From Microbacterium sp. 5K110 (GTDB taxonomy: Bacteria; Actinomycetota; Actinomycetes; Actinomycetales; Microbacteriaceae): a stretch of DNA of 64,000 bases. The DNA is taken from positions 1 to 64,000 of the forward strand of contig NZ_VBUM01000003.1 of the NCBI RefSeq assembly GCF_005774735.1, in the 5' to 3' direction. Numbering within the stretch: the first letter of the stretch is position 1; each line of letters starts with the position of its first letter. The notes beneath the pieces are model-generated. The model was not told the DNA's origin. It was given only the letters and a program-made list of their open reading frames with translations, and ran no database searches. A program made the translations under genes and the position numbers. Shown piece after piece: positions 1-8,684 of the stretch.

Positions 1-366
1 GCCCCCGCAGCACCGGCCTACGGCGCCCCCACCGCGCCCGCGTACGGCGCCCCCACCTACGGCCAGCCCTACGGTGCGGCCCCCTTCGGTGCCGCCGTGC
101 GCACCAACACGCTCTCGATCATCTCGCTCGTGGCATCCATCGCCGGATTCCTCCTGATCCTGCCGATCATCGGCCCCATCGCCGGTGTGATCACCGGACA
201 CATCTCGCTGGCGCAGATCAAGCGCACCGGCGAGAAGGGGCGGGGGATGGCCCTGGCCGGCACCATCGTCGGCTGGGTGAGCATCGCGCTCATCGTGCTG
301 TTCGTCATCATCCTGTTCGTCGGCATCGGAATCGCGGCGAGCAACTCTTCTCGATACGGCTCCTAA
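1..366 (+). CDS. DUF4190-type membrane protein, 5' end cut by window
   Basis: The frame is open from base 1 to a TAA at 364-366, so this is the last 121 residues of a longer protein. The visible N-terminal part is a Pro/Ala/Tyr/Gly-rich low-complexity tail with repeated PAYGAP-like units. It is followed by two hydrophobic segments at about visible residues 36-60 and 82-112, joined by a short polar loop (QIKRTGEKGRGMA). This tail plus two-helix layout is typical of actinobacterial DUF4190 proteins, whose function is unknown. An internal GTG at 97 could be mistaken for a start, but the Pro-rich frame upstream is clearly coding. Confidence 0.85.
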   Translation, partial: APAAPAYGAPTAPAYGAPTYGQPYGAAPFGAAVRTNTLSIISLVASIAGFLLILPIIGPIAGVITGHISLAQIKRTGEKGRGMALAGTIVGWVSIALIVLFVIILFVGIGIAASNSSRYGS

Positions 367-408
367 GCGCGACCCGCCCCCGCACGACGGGCGTACCCTT
401 GACTCACC

Positions 409-780
409 GTGAAGACATCGCCCCGCGCTCAGTCAGCGACGTCGCTCCCCCAGGCTCCCCGGGACGACGCCGGATCCCGTTTCGCCAAATACATGGTGAT
501 GATGGGCATCCGCATCGCGTGCTTCATCGCGATGGCGGTCGTCACGCCCTACGGCTGGTACACGTTCGTCTTCGCCGCGGGTGCGATCTTCCTGCCCTAC
601 CTCGCGGTGATCGTCGCGAACGTCGGTCAGAATGCCGACGTGTCCGCCGCCGTGAATCCGGAACGCATGATCGAGTCGGCGCCGGCATCGCCGGCCGCCG
701 CTCCGGCCGCCGACGCGCCGACCGTGATCCGCATCGTCGAGACCCCGCGCCTCGAACAGCCGCGCGACGACCGGTCGTGA
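409..780 (+). CDS. DUF3099-like small membrane protein
   Basis: This 123-residue protein starts at GTG 409. It has two predicted membrane helices, about residues 29-46 (MMGIRIACFIAMAVV) and 52-70 (VFAAGAIFLPYLAVIVAN), and a disordered Ala/Pro-rich C-terminal tail. The helix pair around a short WYTF turn matches the DUF3099 family of Actinobacteria, which has no known function. Its stop codon overlaps the GTG of the next small gene (GTGA at 777-780). With SURF1 downstream it therefore forms a translationally coupled trio. Confidence 0.8.
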   Translation: MKTSPRAQSATSLPQAPRDDAGSRFAKYMVMMGIRIACFIAMAVVTPYGWYTFVFAAGAIFLPYLAVIVANVGQNADVSAAVNPERMIESAPASPAAAPAADAPTVIRIVETPRLEQPRDDRS

Positions 781-983
781 CCGAGGGCACCGTCGAGTGC
801 TCGCGGGCCGGTTGCCGCTCGCACGCGCAGTGGGTCATCGTGTGGCGCAACCCGCGCATCCACGCGGAGGATCGCCGTAAGACGTGGGTGGCGTGCGAGG
901 AGCACGTGGGCTATCTGCGGGAGTTCCTGCGCGCGCGCGACTTCCCGGTCGAGGTGGCCGCTCTCGCCGGAGACGTCGTATGA
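777..983 (+). CDS. small Cys/His (zinc-ribbon-like) conserved protein
   Basis: This is a 68-residue protein with GTG 777 as start, overlapping the stop of the gene before. Its stop overlaps the ATG of SURF1 (ATGA at 980-983). It contains CSRAGC near the N-terminus and CEEH in the middle, a CX4C...CX2H arrangement that could bind zinc. I recall close homologues next to surf1 in other Microbacteriaceae, often misnamed acetone carboxylase; nothing here supports that activity. The function is unknown. Tight coupling on both sides suggests co-translation with SURF1. Confidence 0.75.
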   Translation: MTEGTVECSRAGCRSHAQWVIVWRNPRIHAEDRRKTWVACEEHVGYLREFLRARDFPVEVAALAGDVV

Positions 984-1858
984 GCACGCGGACCATGCCG
1001 GCGGCCGGCCGCTGGGCGATGTACGTCGGGGTGGCGATCCTGTTCGCGATCGCCTGCGGGTTCCTCTCGAACTGGCAGTTCTCGCGCAACGCCGAACGCT
1101 CCGAGCAGCTGCAGCTCGTCGCCGACAACTACAACGCGCCGCCCGTGGCGCTCGCTGACCTCCTCCCTCCCGACGGCGAGCTCGCGCCCGGCGATGAATG
1201 GCGCCCCGTGCGCCTGAGCGGGCAGTACCTCGCCGACGACGAGCTCCTCGTCCGTAACCGCGCGCACGGCGGGTCGGCCGCGTACGAAGTGCTCGTGCCG
1301 TTCCGGCTGGACGACGGCCGTGTCCTCCTCGTCGACCGCGGGTGGCTTCCCCCGGGCGAACGACAGCCCGAGCCCGACACGATCCCCGCCCCGCCGAGCG
1401 GCGAGACCGAGATCGTGGTGCGTCTGCGCCCGGGCGAGCCCGTCCCCGCTTCGGGCCGCACGGCCGAGACGGGGCAGGTGCCCACGATCAACCTCGGGCT
1501 CGTCGCCGAGCAGACGGGTCCCCTCGAGCCCGGCGCGTACGGCCTGCTCGTGTCCGAGGATCCTGCCCCCGCGCACGCGCCGCTCCCGATCGATCCGCCG
1601 AGCGACGACCCCGGTCCGCACCTGTCGTACGCGATCCAGTGGATCCTCTTCGCCCTGATGGGATTCGGGTTCCTCACGTACGTCATCGTGAGCGAGCGCC
1701 GCATTCGCCGAGAAGAGATCGAAGAAGCTCGCGAGCGCGGCGAGGAGCCGCCCGCCCCGACCCGGACGAAGCTCGACCCCGTCTCCGCACACCGCGGGCG
1801 CAAGCGACCGCGTGATCGCGACGCCGCCGACGAGGACGCCCTGCTCGACGCGCGCTGA
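980..1858 (+). CDS. SURF1 family cytochrome c oxidase assembly protein
   Basis: This 292-residue protein starts at ATG 980, which overlaps the previous stop. It has the SURF1 plan of an N-terminal helix (about residues 12-29), a large extracytoplasmic domain and a C-terminal helix (about 215-237). Family hallmarks visible are NWQFSRNAER just after the first helix, VDRGWLP in the middle, and a YAIQWILF entry to the last helix. SURF1 proteins help assemble the heme a3 centre of aa3-type oxidase, which fits the heme A genes ctaA and ctaB 13-15 kb downstream. The charged Arg/Asp-rich C-terminal tail is cytoplasmic and variable in the family. Confidence 0.92.
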   Translation: MSTRTMPAAGRWAMYVGVAILFAIACGFLSNWQFSRNAERSEQLQLVADNYNAPPVALADLLPPDGELAPGDEWRPVRLSGQYLADDELLVRNRAHGGSAAYEVLVPFRLDDGRVLLVDRGWLPPGERQPEPDTIPAPPSGETEIVVRLRPGEPVPASGRTAETGQVPTINLGLVAEQTGPLEPGAYGLLVSEDPAPAHAPLPIDPPSDDPGPHLSYAIQWILFALMGFGFLTYVIVSERRIRREEIEEARERGEEPPAPTRTKLDPVSAHRGRKRPRDRDAADEDALLDAR

Positions 1859-1923
1859 TCGCGGCCGCGCACCGACGACGATCGTCGCGGTCGCGCCGGG
1901 TCACGGCATCCGAATGCCGACGA

Positions 1924-3522
1924 CTATGCCAGCGTGATCAGGTCGGCGTAGTCGCGACCCCAGATGTCCTCGACACCGTCGGGGAGGATGAGCACGCGCT
2001 CGGGGTTGAGCGCCTCGACGGCGCCCTCGTCGTGCGAGACGAGCACGACAGCGCCCTCGTAGTGCGCGAGCGCGCCGAGGATCTCTTCGCGCGAGGCGGG
2101 GTCGAGGTTGTTCGTCGGCTCATCCAGCAGCAGCATGTTCGCCGACGACACCACGAGGGTCGCGAGCGACAGACGCGTCTTCTCGCCGCCCGAGAGCACA
2201 CCCGCCGGCTTGAGGACGTCGTCGCCGACGAAGAGGAACGAGCCGAGCACCTTGCGCGCCTCGGTCGCCGTGATGTCGGGGGCGGCCGACATCATGTTGT
2301 CGAGCACGGAGCGATGGACGTCGAGGTTCTCGTGCTCCTGGGCGTAGTAGCCGATCTTGAGGCCGTGCCCGGGCTCGAGCTGCCCCGTGTCGGGCTGGTC
2401 GACGCCCGCGAGGATGCGCAGGAGCGTCGTCTTTCCGGCGCCGTTGAGGCCGAGAATCACCACGCGCGAGCCCCGGTCGATCGCGAGGTCCACGTCGGTG
2501 AAGATCTCGAGCGACCCGTACGACTTCGACAGTCCCGAGGCCATGAGCGGGGTCTTGCCGCACGGAGCGGGCTTGGGGAAGCGGAGCTTCGCGACCCTCT
2601 CGTCCTGACGGACGTCGTCGAGGCCCGACAGCATCTTCTCGGCGCGCGCGACCATCTGGTGCGCGGCCGCGGCCTTCGACGCCTTCGCCCCGAAGCGCGC
2701 GGCCTGCAGCTGGAGCGCGGTGGCCTTCTTCTCGACGTTGGCGCGCTCCTTCTTGCGGCGCTCCTCGTCGGCCACCCGCTGGCGCAGGTAGTTCTTCCAG
2801 TTCATGTTGTAGACGTCGATGACCTGACGGTTCGCGTCGAGGTAGAACACGCGGTTGACCGTCTCGCCCACGAGCTCCACGTCGTGCGAGATCACGATGA
2901 GCCCGCCCTTGTACCCCTTGAGGAACTCCCGCAGCCACACGACGCTGTCGGCGTCGAGGTGGTTCGTGGGCTCGTCGAGGATCATCGTCTGCGCGTCCGA
3001 GAACAGGATGCGCGCGAGCTCGATGCGTCGACGCTGACCGCCCGAGAGGGTCTTCAGCGGCTGGTCCAGGATGCGGTCGGGGAGCGACAGGTTGTGGGCG
3101 ATGGATGCCGCTTCGGCCTCGGCCGCGTATCCGCCCTGGGCCTCGAATTGCTCGGTGAGTGATCCGTAGCGCTTCATCGCCTTCGCGGCGACGGCGGGGT
3201 CGTCGTCGCCCATCGCCATCGAGGCCTCGTGCATCCCGAGGGCCAGCGAGCCCAGGCCGCGGGCGTCGAGGATGCGCGTGCGCGCGAGCATCTCGGGGTC
3301 GCCGGAGCGGGGGTCCTGCGGCAGGTATCCCAATTCGCCGACACGGTCGACGCCGCCGTTCGCCGGCAGCAGGTCGCCCGCGAGCACTTTGGTCAGGGTC
3401 GTCTTGCCGGCGCCGTTGCGGCCGACGAGGCCGATCTTGTCTCCATCGGAGACGCGGAACGACACCTCCGACATCAGCACGCGCGCGCCGACGCGGATCT
3501 CGAGATCGTGCACGGCGAGCAC
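1924..3522 (-). CDS. ABC-F family ATP-binding protein (EttA/Rv2477c-like)
   Basis: This is a 532-residue soluble protein with two ABC domains and no membrane segments. The first half has Walker A GRNGAGKTT, signature LSGGQRRR and Walker B ILDEPTNHLD. The second has GLNGAGKTT, LSGGEKTR and LLDEPTNNLD. A basic, coiled linker rich in Arg/Lys/Glu lies between them. This is the ABC-F plan of ribosome-associated translation factors and antibiotic-resistance proteins. I chose GTG 3522 because homologues begin at the equivalent of VLAVHDLEI. An in-frame GTG at 3576 would add 18 unconserved residues, and neither start has a strong ribosome binding site. The gene converges with SURF1. Confidence 0.9.
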   Translation of the reverse strand: MLAVHDLEIRVGARVLMSEVSFRVSDGDKIGLVGRNGAGKTTLTKVLAGDLLPANGGVDRVGELGYLPQDPRSGDPEMLARTRILDARGLGSLALGMHEASMAMGDDDPAVAAKAMKRYGSLTEQFEAQGGYAAEAEAASIAHNLSLPDRILDQPLKTLSGGQRRRIELARILFSDAQTMILDEPTNHLDADSVVWLREFLKGYKGGLIVISHDVELVGETVNRVFYLDANRQVIDVYNMNWKNYLRQRVADEERRKKERANVEKKATALQLQAARFGAKASKAAAAHQMVARAEKMLSGLDDVRQDERVAKLRFPKPAPCGKTPLMASGLSKSYGSLEIFTDVDLAIDRGSRVVILGLNGAGKTTLLRILAGVDQPDTGQLEPGHGLKIGYYAQEHENLDVHRSVLDNMMSAAPDITATEARKVLGSFLFVGDDVLKPAGVLSGGEKTRLSLATLVVSSANMLLLDEPTNNLDPASREEILGALAHYEGAVVLVSHDEGAVEALNPERVLILPDGVEDIWGRDYADLITLA

Positions 3523-3667
3523 AGCAGACGTCCGTTCGTCGAAGAAAAGGGAAGGCGGCCGATGATGGCCAGCCACCCAGTATACGGCGGCCCGGGATTA
3601 CCTCGCCGTCGAGAGGTTCGGCGAGGGGAACGGCATCCGGGTTTGCGGTCGCCCGCGGCATCTGATC

Positions 3668-3690
3668 TAAACTAAGCCTATCCTTACCTA
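3668..3690 (+). promoter_or_regulatory. DtxR/IdeR-like iron box upstream of siderophore transporter
   Basis: The 19-mer TAAACTAAGCCTATCCTTA (3668-3686) matches the actinobacterial iron box TTAGGTTAGCCTAACCTAA at 13 of 19 positions. An overlapping register, 3672-3690, matches equally well. A possible -10 element TAAACT lies at 3668-3673, inside the box. A strong Shine-Dalgarno AGGAGG follows at 3697-3702, six bases before the GTG start. Iron-dependent repression of the operon is inferred. Confidence 0.7.
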
Positions 3691-3708
3691 ACCCGCAGGA
3701 GGTCCTCT

Positions 3709-4743
3709 GTGTCCCGTTTCCGCGCGCTGGCTGCGCTCGCTGCCGCCACGGCCCTCGTCCTGACCGGCTGCGCCGGCTCCACCGGCACCCCCGGGGCGCA
3801 AGAGGCCTCCACGGCCGCGGACGGGGCCTTCCCCGTCACCCTCGAGCACGCGTTCGGCGAGACGACGATCCCCGCCGAGCCGCAGCGCGTGGTGACCGTC
3901 AGCTGGGGAAACCAGGAGGCCGCCCTCGCCCTCGGCGTGGTGCCGGTGGCGATGCCCAAGGTCACGTGGGGCGACGAGGACGGCGACGGACTCCTCCCCT
4001 GGGTCAAGGACAAGCTCGACGAACTGGGCGCTGCGACCCCGACCCTGATGGACGAGACCAACGGCTTCGACTACGAGGCCATCGCCGATGCCCGCCCCGA
4101 CGTCATCCTCGGCGCCTACTCCGGCATGACGCAGGAGCAGTACGACACCCTGAGCAAGATCGCTCCGGTCGTGGCGTACCCCGACATCGCGTGGGGCACG
4201 ACGTGGCAGCAGATGACGCTCACGGATGCCAAGGCCCTCGGCCGCGAGAGCCAGGCGCAGCAGCTGGTCGCGGACCTCGAGAAGCACGTCACGGACGAAG
4301 CGGCGAAGTACCCGTCCCTCGCCGGCGCGAAGACCCTGTTCACCTACATCAACCCGACCGACCTCAGCCAGGTGGGCTACTACTCGCTGAAGGACCCGCG
4401 TGCGATGTTCCTCAGCGAGTTCGGCATGACCCCGTCCTCGGCGGTCGAGACTTCCAGCACCGACGCCGAGACGTTCTGGTTCACCCAGAGCGCGGAGCAG
4501 ATCGAGAAGTTCTCCGATGTCGACGCGATGGTCGGCTACGGCACGAGTACGACCCTGGCGACGCTGCAGGCCGACCCGCTGTGGTCGCGCATCCCCGCCG
4601 TCGCCTCCGGCGCGGTCGTGATGCTCCCCGACAACACCTCCCTCGCGGCGGTCGCCAACCCCAGCCCGCTCTCGATCGGAACCCCGCTGAGCGACGAGTA
4701 CATCGGACTCGTCGGAGCTGCGGCGCAGAAGGCCGCCTCCTGA
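3709..4743 (+). CDS. iron-siderophore ABC transporter substrate-binding lipoprotein
   Basis: This 344-residue protein starts at GTG 3709 with AGGAGG six bases upstream. It has a lipoprotein signal peptide ending in the lipobox LTGC, with Cys21 as the lipidated residue. The rest is a class III (FepB/FhuD, TroA-like) periplasmic-binding fold: early motifs TLEHAFGETTIPAEPQRVV and SWGNQEAALALGV, and FDYEAIADARPDVILG in the middle. It would capture ferric siderophores outside the membrane and deliver them to the two permeases encoded next. The gene heads an operon of four and sits behind an iron box. The exact siderophore cannot be read from sequence. Confidence 0.93.
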   Translation: MSRFRALAALAAATALVLTGCAGSTGTPGAQEASTAADGAFPVTLEHAFGETTIPAEPQRVVTVSWGNQEAALALGVVPVAMPKVTWGDEDGDGLLPWVKDKLDELGAATPTLMDETNGFDYEAIADARPDVILGAYSGMTQEQYDTLSKIAPVVAYPDIAWGTTWQQMTLTDAKALGRESQAQQLVADLEKHVTDEAAKYPSLAGAKTLFTYINPTDLSQVGYYSLKDPRAMFLSEFGMTPSSAVETSSTDAETFWFTQSAEQIEKFSDVDAMVGYGTSTTLATLQADPLWSRIPAVASGAVVMLPDNTSLAAVANPSPLSIGTPLSDEYIGLVGAAAQKAAS

Positions 4744-4768
4744 TGCCGATCCGCCCCGCGACGGCGCG

Positions 4769-5815
4769 ATGACCGCTCTCGCCCCGGCACCGACCGTCCC
4801 CGGCGACGCACGCCCGCGTCGCTGGGGGCGGCGCCGAGTCCTCGGCGTCACCGCTCTGATCGCGGTGCTCGTGATCGCCGCCGTCCTCTCGGTCACGTTC
4901 GGCGCCCGCGACGTGTCTCTCACGGACGTGTGGGGCGGACTCACCGGATCCACCGACACGGCGTCGACGGCGGCGGCGGCCAAGCGCGTCCCGCGCACCG
5001 TCCTGGCCATGCTCGTCGGAGCGGCCCTGGCCGTCTCGGGGGCGGTGCTGCAGGGTGCCACACGCAATCCGCTCGCCGATCCCCAGATCCTCGGCATCAA
5101 CGGCGGCGCGGCGCTCGCGATCGTCACCGGTATCGCCTTCTTCGGTCTCAGCTCGGCGACCTCCTACATCTGGGTCGGCATGGTCGGAGCCGGTGCGGCG
5201 GCCGTCTTCGTGTACGCGATCGGTTCACTCGGCCGCGGCGGCGCGACCCCGCTACGTCTCGCCCTGGCCGGAGCCGTCACCGCGGTCGCGTTCAGCTCCC
5301 TCACGAGCGCGATCCTGCTCCCGCGCACCGACGTCATGAACGTCTTCCGGTTCTGGCAGGTGGGCGGCGTCGGCGGCGCCACGCCCGCGACGATCCTGCA
5401 GGTTCTGCCCTTCCTGCTGGCCGGTCTCGTGATCTGCCTCGCCAGCGCCTCCGCGTTGAACACCCTCGCCCTCGGCGACGAACTCGCCGCCGGCCTCGGT
5501 GCCCGCGTCCGCACGGCACGCCTGGTGTCCTCCGGCGGCGCGGTGATCCTCTGCGGCGCCGCCACTGCGGTGGCCGGCCCCATCGGTTTCGTCGGGCTCG
5601 TCGTGCCGCACATGATCCGACTGGTGGTCGGCGTCGACCACCGCTGGCTGCTCCCGGTCTCCGCGCTCGGCGGAGCCGTGCTCCTCACCCTCGCCGACGT
5701 CGTCGGCCGCGTCGTCGCCCGCCCCCAAGAAATCGAGGTCGGCATCGTCACCGCTCTGCTGGGCGCCCCCTTCTTCATCGCTCTCGTCCGTCGACAGAAG
5801 ATGAGAGCGCTGTGA
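4769..5815 (+). CDS. FecCD-family siderophore permease, subunit 1
   Basis: This is a 348-residue integral membrane protein of the FecCD (BtuC-like) family with about ten helices. Typical motifs are RVPRTVLAMLVGAALAVSG near the start, GATRNPLADPQILGINGGA for the conserved substrate-side loop, and GPIGFVGLVVPHMIRLVVG, the cytoplasmic loop that contacts the ATPase. It pairs with the product of the next gene as a heterodimer. It starts at ATG 4769, 25 bases after the lipoprotein gene, and its stop overlaps the next GTG (GTGA at 5812-5815). Confidence 0.94.
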   Translation: MTALAPAPTVPGDARPRRWGRRRVLGVTALIAVLVIAAVLSVTFGARDVSLTDVWGGLTGSTDTASTAAAAKRVPRTVLAMLVGAALAVSGAVLQGATRNPLADPQILGINGGAALAIVTGIAFFGLSSATSYIWVGMVGAGAAAVFVYAIGSLGRGGATPLRLALAGAVTAVAFSSLTSAILLPRTDVMNVFRFWQVGGVGGATPATILQVLPFLLAGLVICLASASALNTLALGDELAAGLGARVRTARLVSSGGAVILCGAATAVAGPIGFVGLVVPHMIRLVVGVDHRWLLPVSALGGAVLLTLADVVGRVVARPQEIEVGIVTALLGAPFFIALVRRQKMRAL

Positions 5816-6867
5816 CCGCCGCCCTCGCCGCCCCGTCCGAGGCGCTCTCCGCCGTCACCACCGGGCGTCGCCGCCGCCGCCGTCGCTGGGCCCTGGTGAC
5901 CGGCATCCTGTCGGTCCTCGTGCTCTCCGCGTTCGTGCTGTCGCTCATGCTGGGCCAGACCGTCTACTCCCCCGCCGAGGTCTGGGGCGTCCTGACGGGC
6001 CAGCGCGTGCCCGGCGCCTCCTTCACGGTGGGCGAGTTGCGCCTGCCGCGGGCGATGACGGGCCTCTTGACCGGAGTGTGCTTCGGCATGGGTGGTGTGG
6101 TGTTCCAGACGATGCTGCGCAACGCCCTCGCCAGCCCCGACGTCATCGGCATCAACACGGGGGCGAGCGCCGCCGCCGTCATCGGCATCGTCGTCCTGGG
6201 GCTCGGCGAGACGACGGTGTCCTTCCTCGCGATGGCCGCGGCGCTCGGCGTCGCCCTCGTGATCTATCTGCTCGCCTACCGGCAGGGCGGATCGGGAGCA
6301 CGGCTCATCCTGGTCGGGATCGGCGTGGCCGCGATGTGCCAGGCGGTCGTGTCGTACGTCATCTCGCGCGCCGCGGAATACGACCTCCCCGCCGCGATGC
6401 GCTGGATCACCGGCAACCTCAACGACGCCACGTGGGACCGCGCCCTCCCGGTGCTGTTCGCGGTCGTCGTCCTCGGCCCCGTGATCCTCGTGCTCGCCCG
6501 GCGTCTCGAGGTCCTGCGGATGGGCGATGAGACCGCCGCGGCCCTCGGCCTGCCCGTCGAGCGCAGCCGCCTCCTGCTCATCGTCGCCGCCGTCGGTCTG
6601 CTCGCCTTCGGTACCGCCGCGGCGGGGCCGATCGCGTTCGTGTCGTTCTTGGCCGGCCCCATCGCCGTCCGGATCCTCGGCCCCGTCGGCTCCCCCGTCC
6701 TGCCCGCGGGCCTCGTCGGCGCGCTGTTGGTGCTCGTCGCGGACTTCTGCGCCCAGTACGCCTTCGGCACGCGCCTGCCCGTGGGCGTCATCACCGGCGT
6801 CCTCGGCGCCCCCTATCTCATCTACCTGCTGATCCGCAGCAGTCGATCCGGAGGAACCACGCTATGA
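5812..6867 (+). CDS. FecCD-family siderophore permease, subunit 2
   Basis: This 351-residue protein is the second FecCD permease. GTG 5812 overlaps the stop of the first permease, and its own stop overlaps the ATG of the ATPase gene (ATGA at 6864-6867). An Arg-rich cytoplasmic start (GRRRRRRRW) precedes the first helix. Family motifs are LRLPRAMTGLLTGVCFGMGG, RNALASPDVIGINTGAS and AAGPIAFVSFLAGPIAVRI. The last differs from subunit 1, where GFVGLVVPH is used; FVSFLAGP-type loops are usual for the FepG-like partner. It carries the substrate across the membrane with subunit 1. Confidence 0.94.
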   Translation: MTAALAAPSEALSAVTTGRRRRRRRWALVTGILSVLVLSAFVLSLMLGQTVYSPAEVWGVLTGQRVPGASFTVGELRLPRAMTGLLTGVCFGMGGVVFQTMLRNALASPDVIGINTGASAAAVIGIVVLGLGETTVSFLAMAAALGVALVIYLLAYRQGGSGARLILVGIGVAAMCQAVVSYVISRAAEYDLPAAMRWITGNLNDATWDRALPVLFAVVVLGPVILVLARRLEVLRMGDETAAALGLPVERSRLLLIVAAVGLLAFGTAAAGPIAFVSFLAGPIAVRILGPVGSPVLPAGLVGALLVLVADFCAQYAFGTRLPVGVITGVLGAPYLIYLLIRSSRSGGTTL

Positions 6868-7700
6868 CCACGGAGCGCACCCTGCACGCCGAAGGCGTCA
6901 CGCTCGGCTACGGCGACCGGACGATCGTGGAGTCCCTCGATCTCGCGCTGCCCCCGGGTCGCGTGACGACGATCGTCGGTGCGAATGCCTGCGGAAAGTC
7001 GACCCTCCTGAAGGCCATGGCGCGCCTGCTCACCCCGTCGCGCGGCCAGGTCCTGCTCGACGGCAAGGCCATTCACCGGCTCCCGACCAAACAGGTGGCC
7101 CGCGTGCTCGGCCTGCTCCCGCAGTCGCCCATCGCGCCCGACGGCATCGCCGTGTCCGACCTCGTCAGCCGGGGACGGCATCCTCACCAGGGCGCCCTGG
7201 CACGCTGGAGCTCGGCCGACGACGCAGCCGTCGCTCGGGCCCTCGACGCCACCGACACCGCGCACCTGGCGGACCGCCATGTCGACGAGCTCAGCGGCGG
7301 ACAGCGACAGCGCGTGTGGATCGCGATGGCCCTCGCTCAGGAGACCGACGTGCTGCTGTTGGACGAGCCGACGACGTTCCTCGACATCAGCCACCAGATC
7401 GACGTGCTGGATCTGCTGACCGATCTGAACCGGCAGCGAGGAACGACCGTGGCCATGGTGCTGCACGACCTCAACCTCGCCGCGCGGTACGCGGATCACC
7501 TCGTCGCCATGGCCGGCGGCCGCGTGATCGCCGCCGGAGACCCGGGCGACGTGCTCACCGAGCAGACGGTGCGCGAGGTGTTCGGCCTCGACAGTCGGGT
7601 CGTCCCCGATCCGCTGACGGGGCGTCCCATGGTCATCCCGATCGGGCGGCACCACACGGTGAGCGAGAGCCTGGGCCAGCCGGAGACCGTGCGGGCCTGA
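6864..7700 (+). CDS. siderophore ABC transporter ATP-binding protein
   Basis: This 278-residue ATPase is of the FepC/FecE type. It has Walker A GANACGKST, signature LSGGQRQRVWIAMALAQ, Walker B VLLLDEPTTFLD and the H-loop VLHDLNLAARY. The conserved DISHQIDVLDLL stretch is characteristic of siderophore and heme importers. It powers the two FecCD permeases encoded directly upstream with overlapping stop and start codons. It is the last gene of the operon, and the next gene converges on it from the other strand. Confidence 0.95.
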   Translation: MTTERTLHAEGVTLGYGDRTIVESLDLALPPGRVTTIVGANACGKSTLLKAMARLLTPSRGQVLLDGKAIHRLPTKQVARVLGLLPQSPIAPDGIAVSDLVSRGRHPHQGALARWSSADDAAVARALDATDTAHLADRHVDELSGGQRQRVWIAMALAQETDVLLLDEPTTFLDISHQIDVLDLLTDLNRQRGTTVAMVLHDLNLAARYADHLVAMAGGRVIAAGDPGDVLTEQTVREVFGLDSRVVPDPLTGRPMVIPIGRHHTVSESLGQPETVRA

Positions 7701-7731
7701 GGCCCGCCGCCCGCGCGGCACGCCAGAGCCC

Positions 7732-8661
7732 TCAGGCCGTGCGCTCGACCTGTCCGGTGCGCCAGTAGCCCATGAAGGCTACGCGCTTGCGGTCGACGCC
7801 GCAGCCCTGCACGAGCAGACGCCGCAGTACCTTCACCGTCTGCGACTCCCCCGCGATCCAGGCGTAGAACTCGCCTTCGCCGTCGTCGGGGCTGTCCCAC
7901 AGGAGGTCGACGTCGACGTCGATGTCGTCAAGCTCCTGCGGGCGCGGCGCGGCGGCTCGGGCGAGGACGTCCCCGGATGCTGCGGCCCAGGCCTCGACGG
8001 CCTCGATCAGCGCCTCCCCGTGCGGACGATCGTCGCGCGCCAACCAGCGCACGCGCGCGTCGCCGGCGGCCAGGGGAAGGGCATCGTCGATGCTCGGAAC
8101 CTCGATGAAGGCGTCGACGACGAACCCGGCGCCGAGCCCCTCGATGATCGCGCAGATCGCGGGTGCGGCCGTCTCATCCCCGGCGAGCAGCAGGCGCTGC
8201 GCCGTCCCGGGGTGGAAGTCGATGCCCTGCGCGGACTCGGAACTCCGTGCGTCCGGGCCGACGACGATGATCCGGTCGCCGGCGGTCGCGATCTCCGCCC
8301 ACGCCCCCGCGGGACCGGCGTCGTGGTGCAGCACGAAGTCGATGTCGAGCTCGAGCGCCTCGGGGTCGATCCGGCGCACGGTGTACGTGCGGAACGGCAT
8401 CCGCTCCTCGTCGGGAAGATCACGCCACCGGGTGTACCACTCGCCGTTGTCGATCGCCTGCGGATCGGTCTGGCCGATGTCGCACAGTGTCCCGTCCGGT
8501 CCGGGCAGCACGAGCTTGACGCGCTGGTCGCGCCGATCCGTGCCGAAGACCTCGAAGTCGGGCGACGTGAACGTGATGCGTGCGAAGTGCGGCGACAGCC
8601 GGCGGGCCCCCTTCACCACGGCGACGTACGGGCGGTAAGCGGGACGCGTGGCTGTCTTCAC
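7732..8661 (-). CDS. siderophore-interacting protein (ferric-siderophore reductase)
   Basis: This 309-residue SIP-family flavoprotein has an N-terminal FAD-binding barrel with MPFRTYTVRRIDPE and VLHHDAGPAGAWA. The C-terminal NAD(P)H-binding half ends with the family signature SQTVKVLRRLLVQGCGVDRKR followed by GYWRTG. SIPs reduce Fe(III) in imported siderophores so that iron is released in the cytoplasm. The gene converges with the uptake operon and has its own iron box 5 bases upstream of the GTG start. I see no Shine-Dalgarno. A -10 like TATCCT ends 6 bases before the GTG, so the message may be leaderless. Confidence 0.93.
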   Translation of the reverse strand: MKTATRPAYRPYVAVVKGARRLSPHFARITFTSPDFEVFGTDRRDQRVKLVLPGPDGTLCDIGQTDPQAIDNGEWYTRWRDLPDEERMPFRTYTVRRIDPEALELDIDFVLHHDAGPAGAWAEIATAGDRIIVVGPDARSSESAQGIDFHPGTAQRLLLAGDETAAPAICAIIEGLGAGFVVDAFIEVPSIDDALPLAAGDARVRWLARDDRPHGEALIEAVEAWAAASGDVLARAAAPRPQELDDIDVDVDLLWDSPDDGEGEFYAWIAGESQTVKVLRRLLVQGCGVDRKRVAFMGYWRTGQVERTA

Positions 8662-8665
8662 TCGA

Positions 8666-8684
8666 TAAGGATATCCTTACCTAT
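8666..8684 (-). promoter_or_regulatory. DtxR/IdeR-like iron box overlapping the SIP gene promoter
   Basis: The sequence contains the perfect 14-base palindrome TAAGGATATCCTTA at 8666-8679. Read on the minus strand, the 19-mer ATAGGTAAGGATATCCTTA matches the DtxR/IdeR consensus at 14 of 19 positions. It covers the candidate -10 hexamer TATCCT (8673-8668), so a bound repressor would block the promoter directly. The pairing with the box at 3668 suggests one iron-dependent regulator controls both units. Confidence 0.75.

Noticed and set aside
399-983. 194-codon open frame starting at 399
   Set aside because: Its first two thirds are a shifted reading of the DUF3099 gene and are Arg-rich. Only the last 68 codons, from GTG 777, look real.
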